The notes under the pieces were generated by a model that was not told where the DNA came from, searched no databases, and saw only the letters and a program-made list of their open reading frames with translations. 51,411 nt of DNA. Source: Streptomyces lateritius. GTDB taxonomy: Bacteria; Actinomycetota; Actinomycetes; Streptomycetales; Streptomycetaceae. The translations under genes and the position numbers were made by a program. Shown one piece after another: positions 15,868-24,054 of the stretch; within the stretch, counting starts at the first letter, position 1; every line of letters starts with the position of its first letter. The DNA is taken from NCBI RefSeq assembly GCF_014649715.1, contig NZ_BMTO01000001.1, positions 60,427 to 111,837 on the forward strand. The letters run 5' to 3'.

Positions 15868-17217
15868 TCAGTCGGTTGCCGGAAGCGGCTTGAACAGCGG
15901 CATCGGCGGGACGGGCTTGCCCGCGATGAGCTGCACCGGCCGGTAGGCGGCCAGGCGCTGAAGGGCCGGGGTCAGATGCGCGTACTCGGCACAGATGGTG
16001 GCCGCGTCGGCGGCGGTGAGCTCGGGGGTGCGGATGCGGGACCAGCCGCCGGAGGAGTCGCCGGCCACCGCGACACCGGGCCGGTCGGGCGGGATCGTCG
16101 TCACCGCGACCACCGCGTCCGGGGCGATGTCGCCCAGGCCCATGTCGGCGGTCTGCTTGTCGTTGACACGGTGGACCACGCGGCCGGTGAGCTGGGCGCG
16201 GAGTGTGGTGGCGCCTTTGCCGAGGTCGGAGCCGAAACGCTGGCCGCAGACCTCCAGGAAGATGCCGGCCGCGCGGGCCATCTGCCCAAGGCGGATCATC
16301 TGCATGACCATCCGGTCCCGCCGTTCTTCGTCCTTCTTTCCCGCCACGAGGAACAGCTCGGCGACCTCGTCCACCAGGACCACGACCGGCACCGGCCGCA
16401 CCTTCTCCGGCAGAGCCCACACATCGGCGGCACCATGCTCGCTGAGCAGGTCGAAGCGGGCTTCCATCTCCTCCACGAGCGCGTCCAGAAGCCCGCAGGC
16501 TTCCTCGGGCGTGACCGCGAGAGCCGACAGGCGTGGCGAGTAGCCGCGCTGTTCGACGCCCCGCTTGCAGTCGATCCCCACCAGCGCGACATCGAGCCGG
16601 GCGAGCCCGGCGATGAGGTTGCGCTGATACATGGACTTGCCCGACTGGTTCGCGCCGAGCGTCAGCGCGTGCGGGACTTTCAGGTAGTCCCGGACGAACG
16701 CGGTGCCGTCCTCCCGCAGTGCCACCGGGACCGTCATCGGCCCGCAGCGCGAGCGGCGCGGCATCTTCACCCGCCGCAGGACGTCGTAGCCGGTCATCCG
16801 CAGCTCGACGAAGCCGGGCTTGGTCTCGATCACGTTGACCGAGTGGACGCCCCAGGCGTGCCGGAGCCGTTCGGAGGCGGCCATCACATCAGCGGGCTCC
16901 AGACCGGCCGGAAGGCGAAGCGTCACCCGCATCCCGGTCGACGTGCCCCGCACCCGGCGGATCTTCGGCGGCACCGGCTGCACGTCACTGCGACGAGCCA
17001 CGCTGCGGACCATGAACGCCCGCAGGCGGGAGGGCTGCACCGTCAGCCCGCACACGTCCATCGTCGAGCGGTACGTCATCGCCAACCGCACCTGCGTGAC
17101 GGGCAGTCCGACCAGCGACCAGAACACGCGAGGCGCCCGCACCTTCGCGTACCCGAGACCGCCGGCCGTTCCGGCGAGCGGGAGGCCGACCTCCCATAAG
17201 GGCGACAGGTCCGTCAT
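15868..17217 (-). CDS. traSA: FtsK/SpoIIIE-type conjugal transfer ATPase (TraSA-like)
   Basis: A 449-residue DNA translocase. The N-terminal 45 residues are mildly hydrophobic and may anchor the protein; Walker A is GANQSGKS at 188-195, Walker B VVLVDE at 279-284, and a conserved CGQRFGSDLG follows. Single TraB/TraSA proteins move double-stranded DNA between Streptomyces mycelia without a relaxase. The ATG lies 2 bp after the upstream stop. It is the central transfer gene of element 2. Confidence 0.92.
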   Translation of the reverse strand: MTDLSPLWEVGLPLAGTAGGLGYAKVRAPRVFWSLVGLPVTQVRLAMTYRSTMDVCGLTVQPSRLRAFMVRSVARRSDVQPVPPKIRRVRGTSTGMRVTLRLPAGLEPADVMAASERLRHAWGVHSVNVIETKPGFVELRMTGYDVLRRVKMPRRSRCGPMTVPVALREDGTAFVRDYLKVPHALTLGANQSGKSMYQRNLIAGLARLDVALVGIDCKRGVEQRGYSPRLSALAVTPEEACGLLDALVEEMEARFDLLSEHGAADVWALPEKVRPVPVVVLVDEVAELFLVAGKKDEERRDRMVMQMIRLGQMARAAGIFLEVCGQRFGSDLGKGATTLRAQLTGRVVHRVNDKQTADMGLGDIAPDAVVAVTTIPPDRPGVAVAGDSSGGWSRIRTPELTAADAATICAEYAHLTPALQRLAAYRPVQLIAGKPVPPMPLFKPLPATD

Positions 17218-17219
17218 GA

Positions 17220-17552
17220 TCAGGCCCCCATCGGCGTGACCGCGACGGCCCGGAACGAGATCCCGTGCCGGGTCTGGCCGTTGAACGTGTTCTCCCAGTC
17301 CCGGGCCTTCAGGCCGATCACCGACACCGGGGTCCCCGGCATCAGGTTGTCGGGGAGGCCGGTCTCCGGGACGGTCACCTGGTAGAGGTTGCCCTCACCT
17401 TCGTCCGAGATCAGCAGACCCACAGTCGAAAGGCCCGCACCGGTCTCCCGGTCCATCGCGCGCTCACCGGTCTGCTTGCTCACGAGCTTGGGCGTCGGAG
17501 CGGTCGCGACGAACACCACGGCAGTCGAAAGATCGATCTTGAAGGACGACAT
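17220..17552 (-). CDS. SCO3933-family regulatory protein
   Basis: A 110-residue beta-rich protein (FKIDLSTAVVFVATAP, QVTVPETGLPDNLMPGTPVSVIGLKARDWE) resembling the SCO3933 regulatory family that opens transfer operons in AICEs; the fold looks OB-like. ATG 17552 is chosen over the in-frame GTG 17558 because GGGAG lies 7 nt before it. It is the first gene after the operator region and is likely repressed with tra. Confidence 0.75.
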   Translation of the reverse strand: MSSFKIDLSTAVVFVATAPTPKLVSKQTGERAMDRETGAGLSTVGLLISDEGEGNLYQVTVPETGLPDNLMPGTPVSVIGLKARDWENTFNGQTRHGISFRAVAVTPMGA

Positions 17553-17566
17553 GTCCACTCTCCCGG

Positions 17567-17580
17567 TAAGGGGGGCTTAA
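17567..17580. promoter_or_regulatory. Operator 1 (TAAGGGGGGCTTAA)
   Basis: First of three related sites between the transfer operon and the HTH regulator. It lies 15 bp before the operon start codon, so a bound protein would also block elongation. Confidence 0.6.
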
Positions 17581-17607
17581 CAGCCCGAGCGTCGTTCCCC
17601 CACTGCG

Positions 17608-17621
17608 TTAAGGGGGGGTTA
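17608..17621. promoter_or_regulatory. Operator 2 (TTAAGGGGGGGTTA)
   Basis: Second site, in the middle of the intergenic region and just downstream of the predicted -10 of the minus-strand promoter. Confidence 0.6.
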
Positions 17622-17627
17622 CCACCC

Positions 17628-17657
17628 AAGATGCACGCGACTGGTGCGAGGTGTCAA
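17628..17657 (-). promoter_or_regulatory. Promoter of element 2 transfer operon
   Basis: On the minus strand TTGACA (17657-17652), 18 nt, then CATCTT (17633-17628). Operator 3 overlaps the -35 box, exactly as in element 1 where TTGACA lies inside the GntR palindrome. Confidence 0.55.
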
Positions 17658-17668
17658 GCCCCCCTTAG
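17654..17668. promoter_or_regulatory. Operator 3, inverted (CTAAGGGGGGCTTGA on minus)
   Basis: Third copy, in opposite orientation, overlapping the transfer promoter -35 box and lying about 50 bp before the regulator start. Suits control of both directions. Confidence 0.6.
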
Positions 17669-17718
17669 CATGTCGGGTATGAAGTCAGATCCCCGTCCGG
17701 TTCCGCGAGGTGTTCGCC

Positions 17719-18555
17719 GTGATTGAAGAAGTGCGGCGCGTCGCCGCCATGCAAGATCACGCGCTCCGCGCGAAGGCCGCCGTGGAACTGATGACGGAGC
17801 TGCAAGCGGCCGTCGTCGAGACCTCGCGCATGCGCAAAGAGAGCATTGCGTGGCTCCGCGACCACGGACACTCGATGGCCGACGTAGCAAAGCTCATGGG
17901 TGTGAGCAGAGCGCGCGTTGCCCAGCTCCGAGACGCCGGCCCGCCGCCGGAGCGCGCATTTCTCGGGACCCAGCATGCGCAGGTGCTCGTACCGATGCGG
18001 CCGGGAGAGCGGGACTACGTGGCCCTCGAGGACAGCTCGACGGGCCAGAAGCTGTTGGCTCTCGCGCATCACCTCCAGCTGGAGGGCGACCTGGGGTACA
18101 TCCCGACGTCGGGCGAGATCGACCTCGACCGTGACGACCTCATCGTCGTCTGCGGCCCCAAGACCTCCCCCGTGACGGCAGCAGCCCTTCAGGCCGACCC
18201 ACGCCTCTCGTACGAGATGCTGCTGGACGGCCGGTGGGCCCTCATCGAGCGGGACAGTGGCAAGACGTACACCTCACCGAGCGACGACCCGGACGACCCC
18301 GCCCTGTCGGATGTTGCCTACCTCGGCAGGCTCCCGAGGCCCGACGGCCAGGGCACCTTCCTGCTGATCGCCGGTGTCCACGCGGTCGGCTCGCTCGGGG
18401 TGGCGCACTTCCTGGCAGAGAATCTCGCCGACCTCTACAGCCGAGCCGGAACGGCCGAGTTCTCGATGGTCATCGAGTGCGACTACGAGCAGGGAACCAA
18501 GACGATCACGGCCAGCCGTGCGGCCAGCGAGGTGCTGTCGCACGAGGTGATCTGA
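17719..18555 (+). CDS. HTH regulator with unknown C-terminal sensor domain
   Basis: A 278-residue protein. Residues 1-40 are helical, 45-72 form a helix-turn-helix (SMADVAKLMGVSRARVAQLRDAG) of the sigma-region-4 type, and about 85-275 form a domain I cannot name. That domain has VVCGPKTSP near 145, a GRWALIERDSGKTY strand pair and a glycine-rich LLIAGVHAVGSLGVAHFL stretch, which suggests a nucleotide- or small-ligand-binding fold. GTG 17719 has GAGG 8 nt upstream. It replaces the GntR gene of element 1 and faces the three operators, so it is the likely switch for transfer. Confidence 0.8.
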   Translation: MIEEVRRVAAMQDHALRAKAAVELMTELQAAVVETSRMRKESIAWLRDHGHSMADVAKLMGVSRARVAQLRDAGPPPERAFLGTQHAQVLVPMRPGERDYVALEDSSTGQKLLALAHHLQLEGDLGYIPTSGEIDLDRDDLIVVCGPKTSPVTAAALQADPRLSYEMLLDGRWALIERDSGKTYTSPSDDPDDPALSDVAYLGRLPRPDGQGTFLLIAGVHAVGSLGVAHFLAENLADLYSRAGTAEFSMVIECDYEQGTKTITASRAASEVLSHEVI

Positions 18556-18556
18556 C

Positions 18557-19369
18557 GTGCACGTCTCCCTCACCAGCCTTCCCCGCCCCGGCGGCCGCAA
18601 CGAGGACTTCGCGATCGCCAGCCCCGAGTGCGCAGTGGTGCTGGACGGCGCCGGCACCCCGAACGGACTGCCCACTGGGTGCGTCCACGGCGTGGCCTGG
18701 TTCGCCCGTAGGCTCGGAACCATGCTGCACCGCGAAGCCGTCCAGAGCGGACGGGACTTGGCCCGCTGTCTCGCCACCGCCATCGAGGGCACGGCGCAGC
18801 TGCACCGGGCGACGTGTGATGTGGGAAGTCCGTTCTCCCCGTCAGCGACGGTCGCCGCGCTCCGAAGCCGCGGGCAGGACGTGGAGTGGCTGGTGCTGGG
18901 GGACGCCGTTCTCGTCCTCGATGACGGCCGAGACCCCGAGGTCGTCACGGATCAACGCTTGGCACGCGTGGCGAGCGAGGAGCGGGCCGCCCTTCGTACG
19001 GCGGGGCGGGGGTCGAGGGGGGAGCTGGCGGCGCACACAGCGTTGGTGGAAGCCGAGAGGGCGATACGGAACCGGCCGGGCGGGTACTGGGTGGCTGCTG
19101 CGGAGCCCGAGGCCGCGAACGAAGCCCTCATGGGTCGGATGCCCATTGCGCAGTTGGAGCGAGCAGCCCTCCTCACCGACGGCGCCGCCCGTTTCGTGGA
19201 CACCTTCGCCCTTGGCACATGGCCCACGTGTCTCGACGTGTTGGAGCACCACGGCACAGCCAACCTCATCGGCCAGGTCCGCGACGCGGAGCGCAGCGAC
19301 ATCGACCTTGAGCGATGGCCCCGCTCCAAGACGCACGACGATGCAACGGTGATCTTCGCCCGCTTCTAA
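18557..19369 (+). CDS. PP2C-like protein phosphatase
   Basis: A 270-residue protein with the PP2C/PPM outline: GGRNEDFA (12-19), LDGAG (29-33, D30 as metal ligand), LLTDGAARF in the second half and DDATVIF (261-267) at the end. It should dephosphorylate Ser/Thr-phosphoproteins with Mn/Mg, if active. GTG 18557 lies 1 bp after the HTH gene stop and uses GAGGTGA inside that gene, so both proteins are made together. A plausible model is that it resets the phosphorylation state of the HTH regulator or a host kinase target. Confidence 0.8.
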   Translation: MHVSLTSLPRPGGRNEDFAIASPECAVVLDGAGTPNGLPTGCVHGVAWFARRLGTMLHREAVQSGRDLARCLATAIEGTAQLHRATCDVGSPFSPSATVAALRSRGQDVEWLVLGDAVLVLDDGRDPEVVTDQRLARVASEERAALRTAGRGSRGELAAHTALVEAERAIRNRPGGYWVAAAEPEAANEALMGRMPIAQLERAALLTDGAARFVDTFALGTWPTCLDVLEHHGTANLIGQVRDAERSDIDLERWPRSKTHDDATVIFARF

Positions 19370-19580
19370 GGCGAGCTGTTACAGGTTTCTCTACCTCATC
19401 AAGCACCCGGCTCCGCGTTCCGCTCCGCCGGGCGGGCTTCCCGGCTCCGCTCCGCGCGACGCTCCTGCCTTCGGCCCGCTCCGCGCGCGCTGCGCCGACG
19501 CCCGCCCCTGCGAGTGGGACAGGCCCAAGGGCATGAGCCGAGCCCCCAACCGGCGCCGCGGTCCCTCCCCGTCACCGACA

Positions 19581-19819
19581 TGCCTCCGGCGGGGGCGCTC
19601 CGACTCCGGGATGGCGGGGGCGCCGTACGCGGGTGCCGGCCGGTGGGGTGTGGCGGTGGGGAACTCCCATCCCGTCCGCCATCGACCCAGGACAAGCCGA
19701 GCAGACACGGCACCGGGCGTCCAGGTCGTTCGTACAGTGGCGCGCTCCACCTGGACGCCCGGCACCGCGCCCGCTCCACGGTGTGTGGGTCGACGGCAGA
19801 CGGGATGGAAGTTGGGGTG
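19581..19819 (+). repeat. AICE direct repeat, copy 2
   Basis: Same orientation and position relative to the regulatory genes as copy 1 at 5934-6173. Long stretches are identical (for example the whole part around the inner stem), with scattered substitutions elsewhere. Confidence 0.85.
19662..19813. repeat. Nested palindrome, copy 2
   Basis: Outer arms 19662-19689 and 19786-19813, inner CCGGGCGTCCAGG/CCTGGACGCCCGG stem as in copy 1. Differences from copy 1 are not compensatory (a T:A pair becomes C/A), which argues for DNA-level function or recent divergence and against a strictly maintained RNA helix. Confidence 0.75.
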
Positions 19820-19872
19820 AGTGGTGACGAAGGTGAGCGGGGTGCGTGACGGCCGAATGTGGCAGGCCGCGC

Positions 19873-20847
19873 CTATTTGGAGCGGGAGGCCAGCCTCAGC
19901 CGAGCCACATGGTAAGCCCATGCGTGGGTGGACACCTTCTTTTCGACGGCAAAGTGACGTCCCGTTGCTGAATCTAGGACTCGGTGATATTCGTTCATCA
20001 AGTCCCACGACATGGCTGAAAATTCTCTGTCTGACCAGCCGTACAAATGGCGCAGCTCGAACTGGACGGCAGCGAGGAACTCCATTTCGCTATGATCGAT
20101 GGGTTCAGTCCTGCCACCATGTTCCTTCACCCACAACTTCACTTCTTCTGGCGCTCGCTGCCACTTGCTGCCGGAATCTCGCAATTCTGCATAGTCTACC
20201 CAAGCCCAGAAGGCCTCTGCATCGGCGATGTCCGGTGCCTGCTTATGGTGATCTGCACACAAGAGAGCGAAGTTGCGGACGTCCATGGAGCCGCCCAGCG
20301 AGGCAGGGACGACATGGGCTCTTTCGACTGGGGAACCCCAACAGATCAAGCACTCTTCTCCAATATCGAGGTACTCCATGATGGCTCGTTTGGTCGGGTA
20401 GGTCTTCCTGTTGCTTGCCTCTGTCTCCCTCACGCGGAGGGGTAGGGATTCAATGTCGTACCAGAACGATTTTTCTTCACCCTTTGGGTAACCGACTCGC
20501 ATTTCGTCAGGTATATCGTTTTTCTGTCTACGGTTATCCTTCACAGAGTAGAGCGGCGTGTGCAGTTCTGTCAGATAGGGAAGTGCTACGTCGGGCAAGA
20601 AGTGTCGGATCATCTCCCAGGCGTCATGATCATATCCATTCGCACTGTTTCGATGGCCTTGTACGCGAAAATACAGGATGCGCGGCGAGTTTGGTCTCAT
20701 TTCCTGGGCCTTGGATATGACCTCGAAAATCCGAGGCGCGCAGCGTTCGAAATTTTCATATACGGCCATGTCATGATAAAGAATTACCGCTTTCCCCTTG
20801 GGCGCCTGCGAGCGGGTGGATTTCCGCTTGTTCTTCTTCTTGGGCAC
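19873..20847 (-). CDS. HNH endonuclease, lower-GC cargo
   Basis: A 324-residue protein with a very basic head (VPKKKNKRKSTRS) and an HNH domain at about 160-210: CLIC (C166, C169), AHVVPASLGG (H178), N192 and LLCADHH (C197, H200, H201). GTG 20847 has GGAG 7-8 nt upstream; a longer frame starts at GTG 20877. The gene is visibly richer in A/T than all its neighbours, so it was acquired separately. The N-terminal 150 residues are unlike any domain I recognise. A restriction or anti-element nuclease is likely. Confidence 0.75.
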   Translation of the reverse strand: MPKKKNKRKSTRSQAPKGKAVILYHDMAVYENFERCAPRIFEVISKAQEMRPNSPRILYFRVQGHRNSANGYDHDAWEMIRHFLPDVALPYLTELHTPLYSVKDNRRQKNDIPDEMRVGYPKGEEKSFWYDIESLPLRVRETEASNRKTYPTKRAIMEYLDIGEECLICWGSPVERAHVVPASLGGSMDVRNFALLCADHHKQAPDIADAEAFWAWVDYAELRDSGSKWQRAPEEVKLWVKEHGGRTEPIDHSEMEFLAAVQFELRHLYGWSDREFSAMSWDLMNEYHRVLDSATGRHFAVEKKVSTHAWAYHVARLRLASRSK

Positions 20848-21246
20848 TTGCTGACTCCGCGTCTGGGCTACACACACGACGACCCCAGCATCGCATCAGC
20901 CTCTGACACTGCCTCAGATAGTCGACCGGTGCTGTCGGCTGGTGGGCTTGGAACCACCTGCGCACCACTTGGTCGCACTCCCTGACGCTTGCCCTACGGC
21001 AGCGACGCACAGCCCTGTCGACCTGTCCCTGCCGCCGTCGACCCCCTTGAGGTCGTCAGCAGCCCAGGGGTCTCCAGCAACATGCCCATAGTTCGCCCCG
21101 AGAAGGTCAGCCGTGCCAGATCCGTGCCAGATCGAGCGGTCAGCCACGGTCAACCGGGGGGCGTGGCGGTGCAGGTGCTGTATCGACAGGCCTGGCTCCT
21201 CGGATGACGGATGACCAGGGAGGACGTGTCCGCCGGGTGCGCCAGG
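20848..21246. other. Right end region of element 2
   Basis: No gene is supported. It includes doubled CGTGCCAGAT units at about 21114-21135 followed by gcgg and CCACGGT, the same arrangement as at 7588-7630. Confidence 0.5.
21113..21140. other. Probable integrase arm sites, right end of element 2
   Basis: CCGTGCCAGATCCGTGCCAG is a tandem pair of the unit found beside the integrase (10862-10882) and at the right end of element 1. It lies about 110-130 bp from the CTTACAA at 21247. Confidence 0.5.
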
Positions 21247-21263
21247 CTTACAAGGCAGTGGTC
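21247..21263 (+). other. Candidate right att core (CTTACAA)
   Basis: CTTACAAGGCAGTGGTC agrees with the half-tRNA site at 10726 in 15 of 17 positions (the anticodon loop and following stem) and then diverges; the T-arm and acceptor are missing. Placed right after arm-type sites, it may be the other junction of element 2, giving an element of about 10.5 kb. Chance similarity is not excluded. Confidence 0.4.
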
Positions 21264-21500
21264 CGAAGGGTCCTCAGGCTGGGCGTGGTCGAGGAACTTT
21301 CCAGCCTTCATCGGCCAACGGAGCTCCCTATCTGCGGGAACGATGAGCTCCATGACGAGCGATGACGACAGGAGTGCGGTGAAGCACTTGGCTGCCCAAG
21401 CCCATGAAGTGGGGCGGGTGTCTGGGCGGGAGCCCTTGTGCGAGCTGCTGCGGCGGGTGAGTCGGTCCAAACGAGAGGCCCTAGGCACCTCGGCACAGCC
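21264..21500. other. Junction region, no supported gene
   Basis: A plus-strand frame (from the ATG at 21352 through TSDDDRSAVKHLAAQAHEVGR) is open but reads through the terminator at 21501-21541, so it could be a gene fragment cut by element insertion. I see nothing else. Confidence 0.3.
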
Positions 21501-21541
21501 GAAAGGGCGCCCGGCCGGGAACATCAGGCCGGGCGCCTTTC
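21501..21541 (-). terminator. Terminator of symporter gene
   Basis: GAAAGG(G)CGCCCGGCC and GGCCGGGCGCCTTTC form a 15-bp stem with one bulged G, 16 bp beyond the symporter stop. Confidence 0.75.
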
Positions 21542-21556
21542 GTCGGGGCGTGTGCG

Positions 21557-23176
21557 TCAGGACGCGGAGGGGCTGTTCGCCGCGGGTGTGCCGGCCAGGA
21601 TCGTCTCCTCCACCGCTTCGTACCGCATGCGCTGGTCGGCCGGGTCGCGTTCGTAGAGCACCGTGCCGAGCCAGCCCGCGAGGAAGCCCAGCGGGGCCGA
21701 GAGGATGCCCGACGTGGTGAACGGGAACCAGTTGAAGTCCTGGTCCGGGAAGATCGCCTGGGGCGATCCGGACACCAGGTTGCTGCCGGTCATGAGGATG
21801 AACGCGGAGGCGCTGCCCACGATGAGGGTGCAGAGCAGTCCCGCACGGGAGTAGCGGCGCCAGAAGAGGCTGTAGATGAGGGCCGGTGCGACCGCGGACG
21901 CGCCGATGCAGAACGACAGGGTGAGCAGTGCCTGAAGGTTCAGATGCCGCGCACCGGCGGCGATCGCGATCGCCACGAGCCCGACGCCCGCCGCGGCGGT
22001 CCGGGCGATGGCCATCTCTACGGAGTCCTTCAGTTGCGCCTTGCGGCGCAGCCCGTGCGTGATGAGGTCGTGCGCCAGGGTGTTGGCGCAGGCGAGGGTG
22101 ATCCCGGCGACCGAGGCCAGCAGGGTGAGGAAGATGGCTGTCGCCACGGCCGTGAACAGCAGTGTCTCGACGGTCGTCTGGTCCGTGCCCATGACGGCCT
22201 GGCTGACCATGAGGAACGCTGTCTTGCCCTGCGGGTCGCCGGCGACGATCCCCTGGTGGCCGACGATCGCCGCCGCGCCGAAGCCGATGACCGTGATCAG
22301 CAGACAGGTCACGACGACGGTCGACACGGCCCAGGACATCGAGCGCCGCACGGCTGCCGCGCTGCGCGCGGTGAACATGCGCATGGTGATCTGCGGCAGC
22401 ACCGCGGCGCCGAGCACGACTGTCAACTGAGTACTGATCATGTCGAGTTCGTTGCCGCCGAACTGCAGACCGGAGGCGAGATAGGCGTCTCCCGCCCCGC
22501 TGCCGCGCTTGGCGGCGTCCAGCAGGGAGGGCAGGCTGAAGTCGAAGCGGTTGAGGATGAGCGCGGCGATCGCGAGGGACGCGCCGAGGAGGACGACGGT
22601 CTTGACGATCTGGATGAAGGCGGTGCCCTTCATGCCGCCGATCGCCGCGTACGCGATCATCAGCAGGCCCAGGAACACGATCGCGCCGGTCTTGAAGCCG
22701 TCGGCGTCGAAGCCGAGGACGACGGAGAGGAGGTCGCCGGCGCCCGCGAGCTGGAAGATCACCAGCGGCAGCAGTGCGGTCAGGGTGACCGCGGCCGTGG
22801 TGATCCGCACGGCGGGGCCGGGGAGACGCCGGGTGAAGACGTCGCCGATCGTGAACCGGCCGGCGTTACGCAGCGGTTCGGCGAGCAGGAACATCATCAG
22901 GACCAGCGAGAGCACGGTGCTCAGGGCGAGCGTGACGCCGTCGTAGCCGACGAGCGCGATGATGCCGATGGTGCCGAGCACGGTGCCGGCGGAGACGTAG
23001 TCGCCGGCGATCGCGAGGCCGCTCTGCACGGGGGAGAGCGAGCGGTAGCCGGTGTAGAACTCGCCCAGGTCATCACGATCGGGGCCGGTCATCACGCACA
23101 GCAGCAGCGTGACAGTGATGACCGCGATGAACGCCATCAGCGACATGGTCTGGGCCCCGGAGCTGAAGCTGGTCAT
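21557..23176 (-). CDS. actP: Sodium:solute symporter, ActP-like
   Basis: A 539-residue protein with about 13 membrane helices of the SSS family. The N-terminal part has GYRSLSPVQSGLAIAGDYVSAGT and GRFTIGDVFTRR, typical of cation/acetate and monocarboxylate symporters (ActP/MctC). It couples uptake of acetate or related acids to a cation. GGAGGTG precedes ATG 23176, which overlaps the DUF485 stop. The pairing with a DUF485 gene is the standard yjcH-actP arrangement. Confidence 0.85.
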   Translation of the reverse strand: MTSFSSGAQTMSLMAFIAVITVTLLLCVMTGPDRDDLGEFYTGYRSLSPVQSGLAIAGDYVSAGTVLGTIGIIALVGYDGVTLALSTVLSLVLMMFLLAEPLRNAGRFTIGDVFTRRLPGPAVRITTAAVTLTALLPLVIFQLAGAGDLLSVVLGFDADGFKTGAIVFLGLLMIAYAAIGGMKGTAFIQIVKTVVLLGASLAIAALILNRFDFSLPSLLDAAKRGSGAGDAYLASGLQFGGNELDMISTQLTVVLGAAVLPQITMRMFTARSAAAVRRSMSWAVSTVVVTCLLITVIGFGAAAIVGHQGIVAGDPQGKTAFLMVSQAVMGTDQTTVETLLFTAVATAIFLTLLASVAGITLACANTLAHDLITHGLRRKAQLKDSVEMAIARTAAAGVGLVAIAIAAGARHLNLQALLTLSFCIGASAVAPALIYSLFWRRYSRAGLLCTLIVGSASAFILMTGSNLVSGSPQAIFPDQDFNWFPFTTSGILSAPLGFLAGWLGTVLYERDPADQRMRYEAVEETILAGTPAANSPSAS

Positions 23177-23778
23177 GCGCGCGCACCTCCGGTGGGCTGC
23201 TGCCACACGGGACGTCCGGAGCCGCTCTGGCGTTCTGGCCGGGGCGCGGCTGCCGCTGCCGCCTGCTCGGCGCGTTCGCGGATCGCCGCGGCGAGCGGGT
23301 CGACGCGGTTGCGTGCGATCCGCTCGTACAGCGCGATCGCAGCCAGCGCCACGGGCAGCTGGAGGAGCCCCAGGACCAGACCGGTGGTGAGACCACCGGT
23401 GATGTTGCCGGTCATCATCGAGGGGGCGTAGCCGGACAGGAAAAGGAAGATGACGAAATAGCCGAGCGCGGTGAAGGTGGCGACGCGGCGGAGCCTGCGG
23501 TAGGCCGATCCGAGCCGGTGCAGATCATCACGATCGTCGGTGGCGGCGGGCGGTTGCGGCTGCGGGGACGCGTCCCAGGGCTGCTGCGCGGAGTGCCAGC
23601 CCTGCTGCGGCGAGGAGTCCCACGCCCGCGGGGACGAGTCCCAGGCTGCCTGTGGATCGGTGTCCCAGGACGGCGATCCACCCTCCCAGGACTGCGACGC
23701 CGCCTCTTGGCGGTGCCGCCCGGCATTCCGGTGCTGCGGTATGGGCGGTGGGTCGGGGAAAGGCTGGTGGTACGACAT
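23173..23778 (-). CDS. DUF485 membrane protein, partner of symporter
   Basis: A 201-residue protein. The N-terminal half is a low-complexity Trp/Asp/Ser/Pro/Gln region with repeated WDSSP-like units (about 30-80). The second half is a DUF485 domain with LGSAYRRLRR and two helices (about 108-130, 142-163) and an Ala-rich tail. AAGGAG stands 9 nt before ATG 23778. It is coupled to the symporter and probably modulates or stabilises it. The WDSSP repeats are unusual for the family. Confidence 0.8.
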   Translation of the reverse strand: MSYHQPFPDPPPIPQHRNAGRHRQEAASQSWEGGSPSWDTDPQAAWDSSPRAWDSSPQQGWHSAQQPWDASPQPQPPAATDDRDDLHRLGSAYRRLRRVATFTALGYFVIFLFLSGYAPSMMTGNITGGLTTGLVLGLLQLPVALAAIALYERIARNRVDPLAAAIRERAEQAAAAAAPRPERQSGSGRPVWQQPTGGARA

Positions 23779-24051
23779 CGATCTTGCTCCTTGCCGCCCC
23801 GGGGGACGGGCGGGTGGCGCTGGTGGTCCGCGTACGTTACTCATGGGTATAGCCCCGGCGTAAGAGGGTTGCCGACCGCTCGGTATGTCGGTTCGGTGAC
23901 GATCCTGTGTGCACGGCGACGGAACCCGCGGTAACCCCCGTCGTGGATCTTTCCGCAGGTCACGGGTGAGCCCTCGGGCCACTCCGCGCACTGGGCCGAT
24001 CGCCTGAAAAACAGCGGCGCCATTCCAACCAGTACCGCCGGTCTTTGTTCG
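23779..24051. other. Upstream region of symporter operon
   Basis: No gene is supported. It must hold the promoter of the DUF485-actP operon, but no clear -35/-10 pair is recognised. Confidence 0.35.
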
Positions 24052-24054
24052 TAT

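Larger units (their letters stand above)
19370..19872. other. Non-coding spacer with repeat copy 2
   Basis: No convincing gene. It begins with the GTTTCTCTAC motif shared with 5751 of element 1 and holds the second 240-bp repeat with its palindrome. The right edge meets the stop of the HNH gene. Confidence 0.6.
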
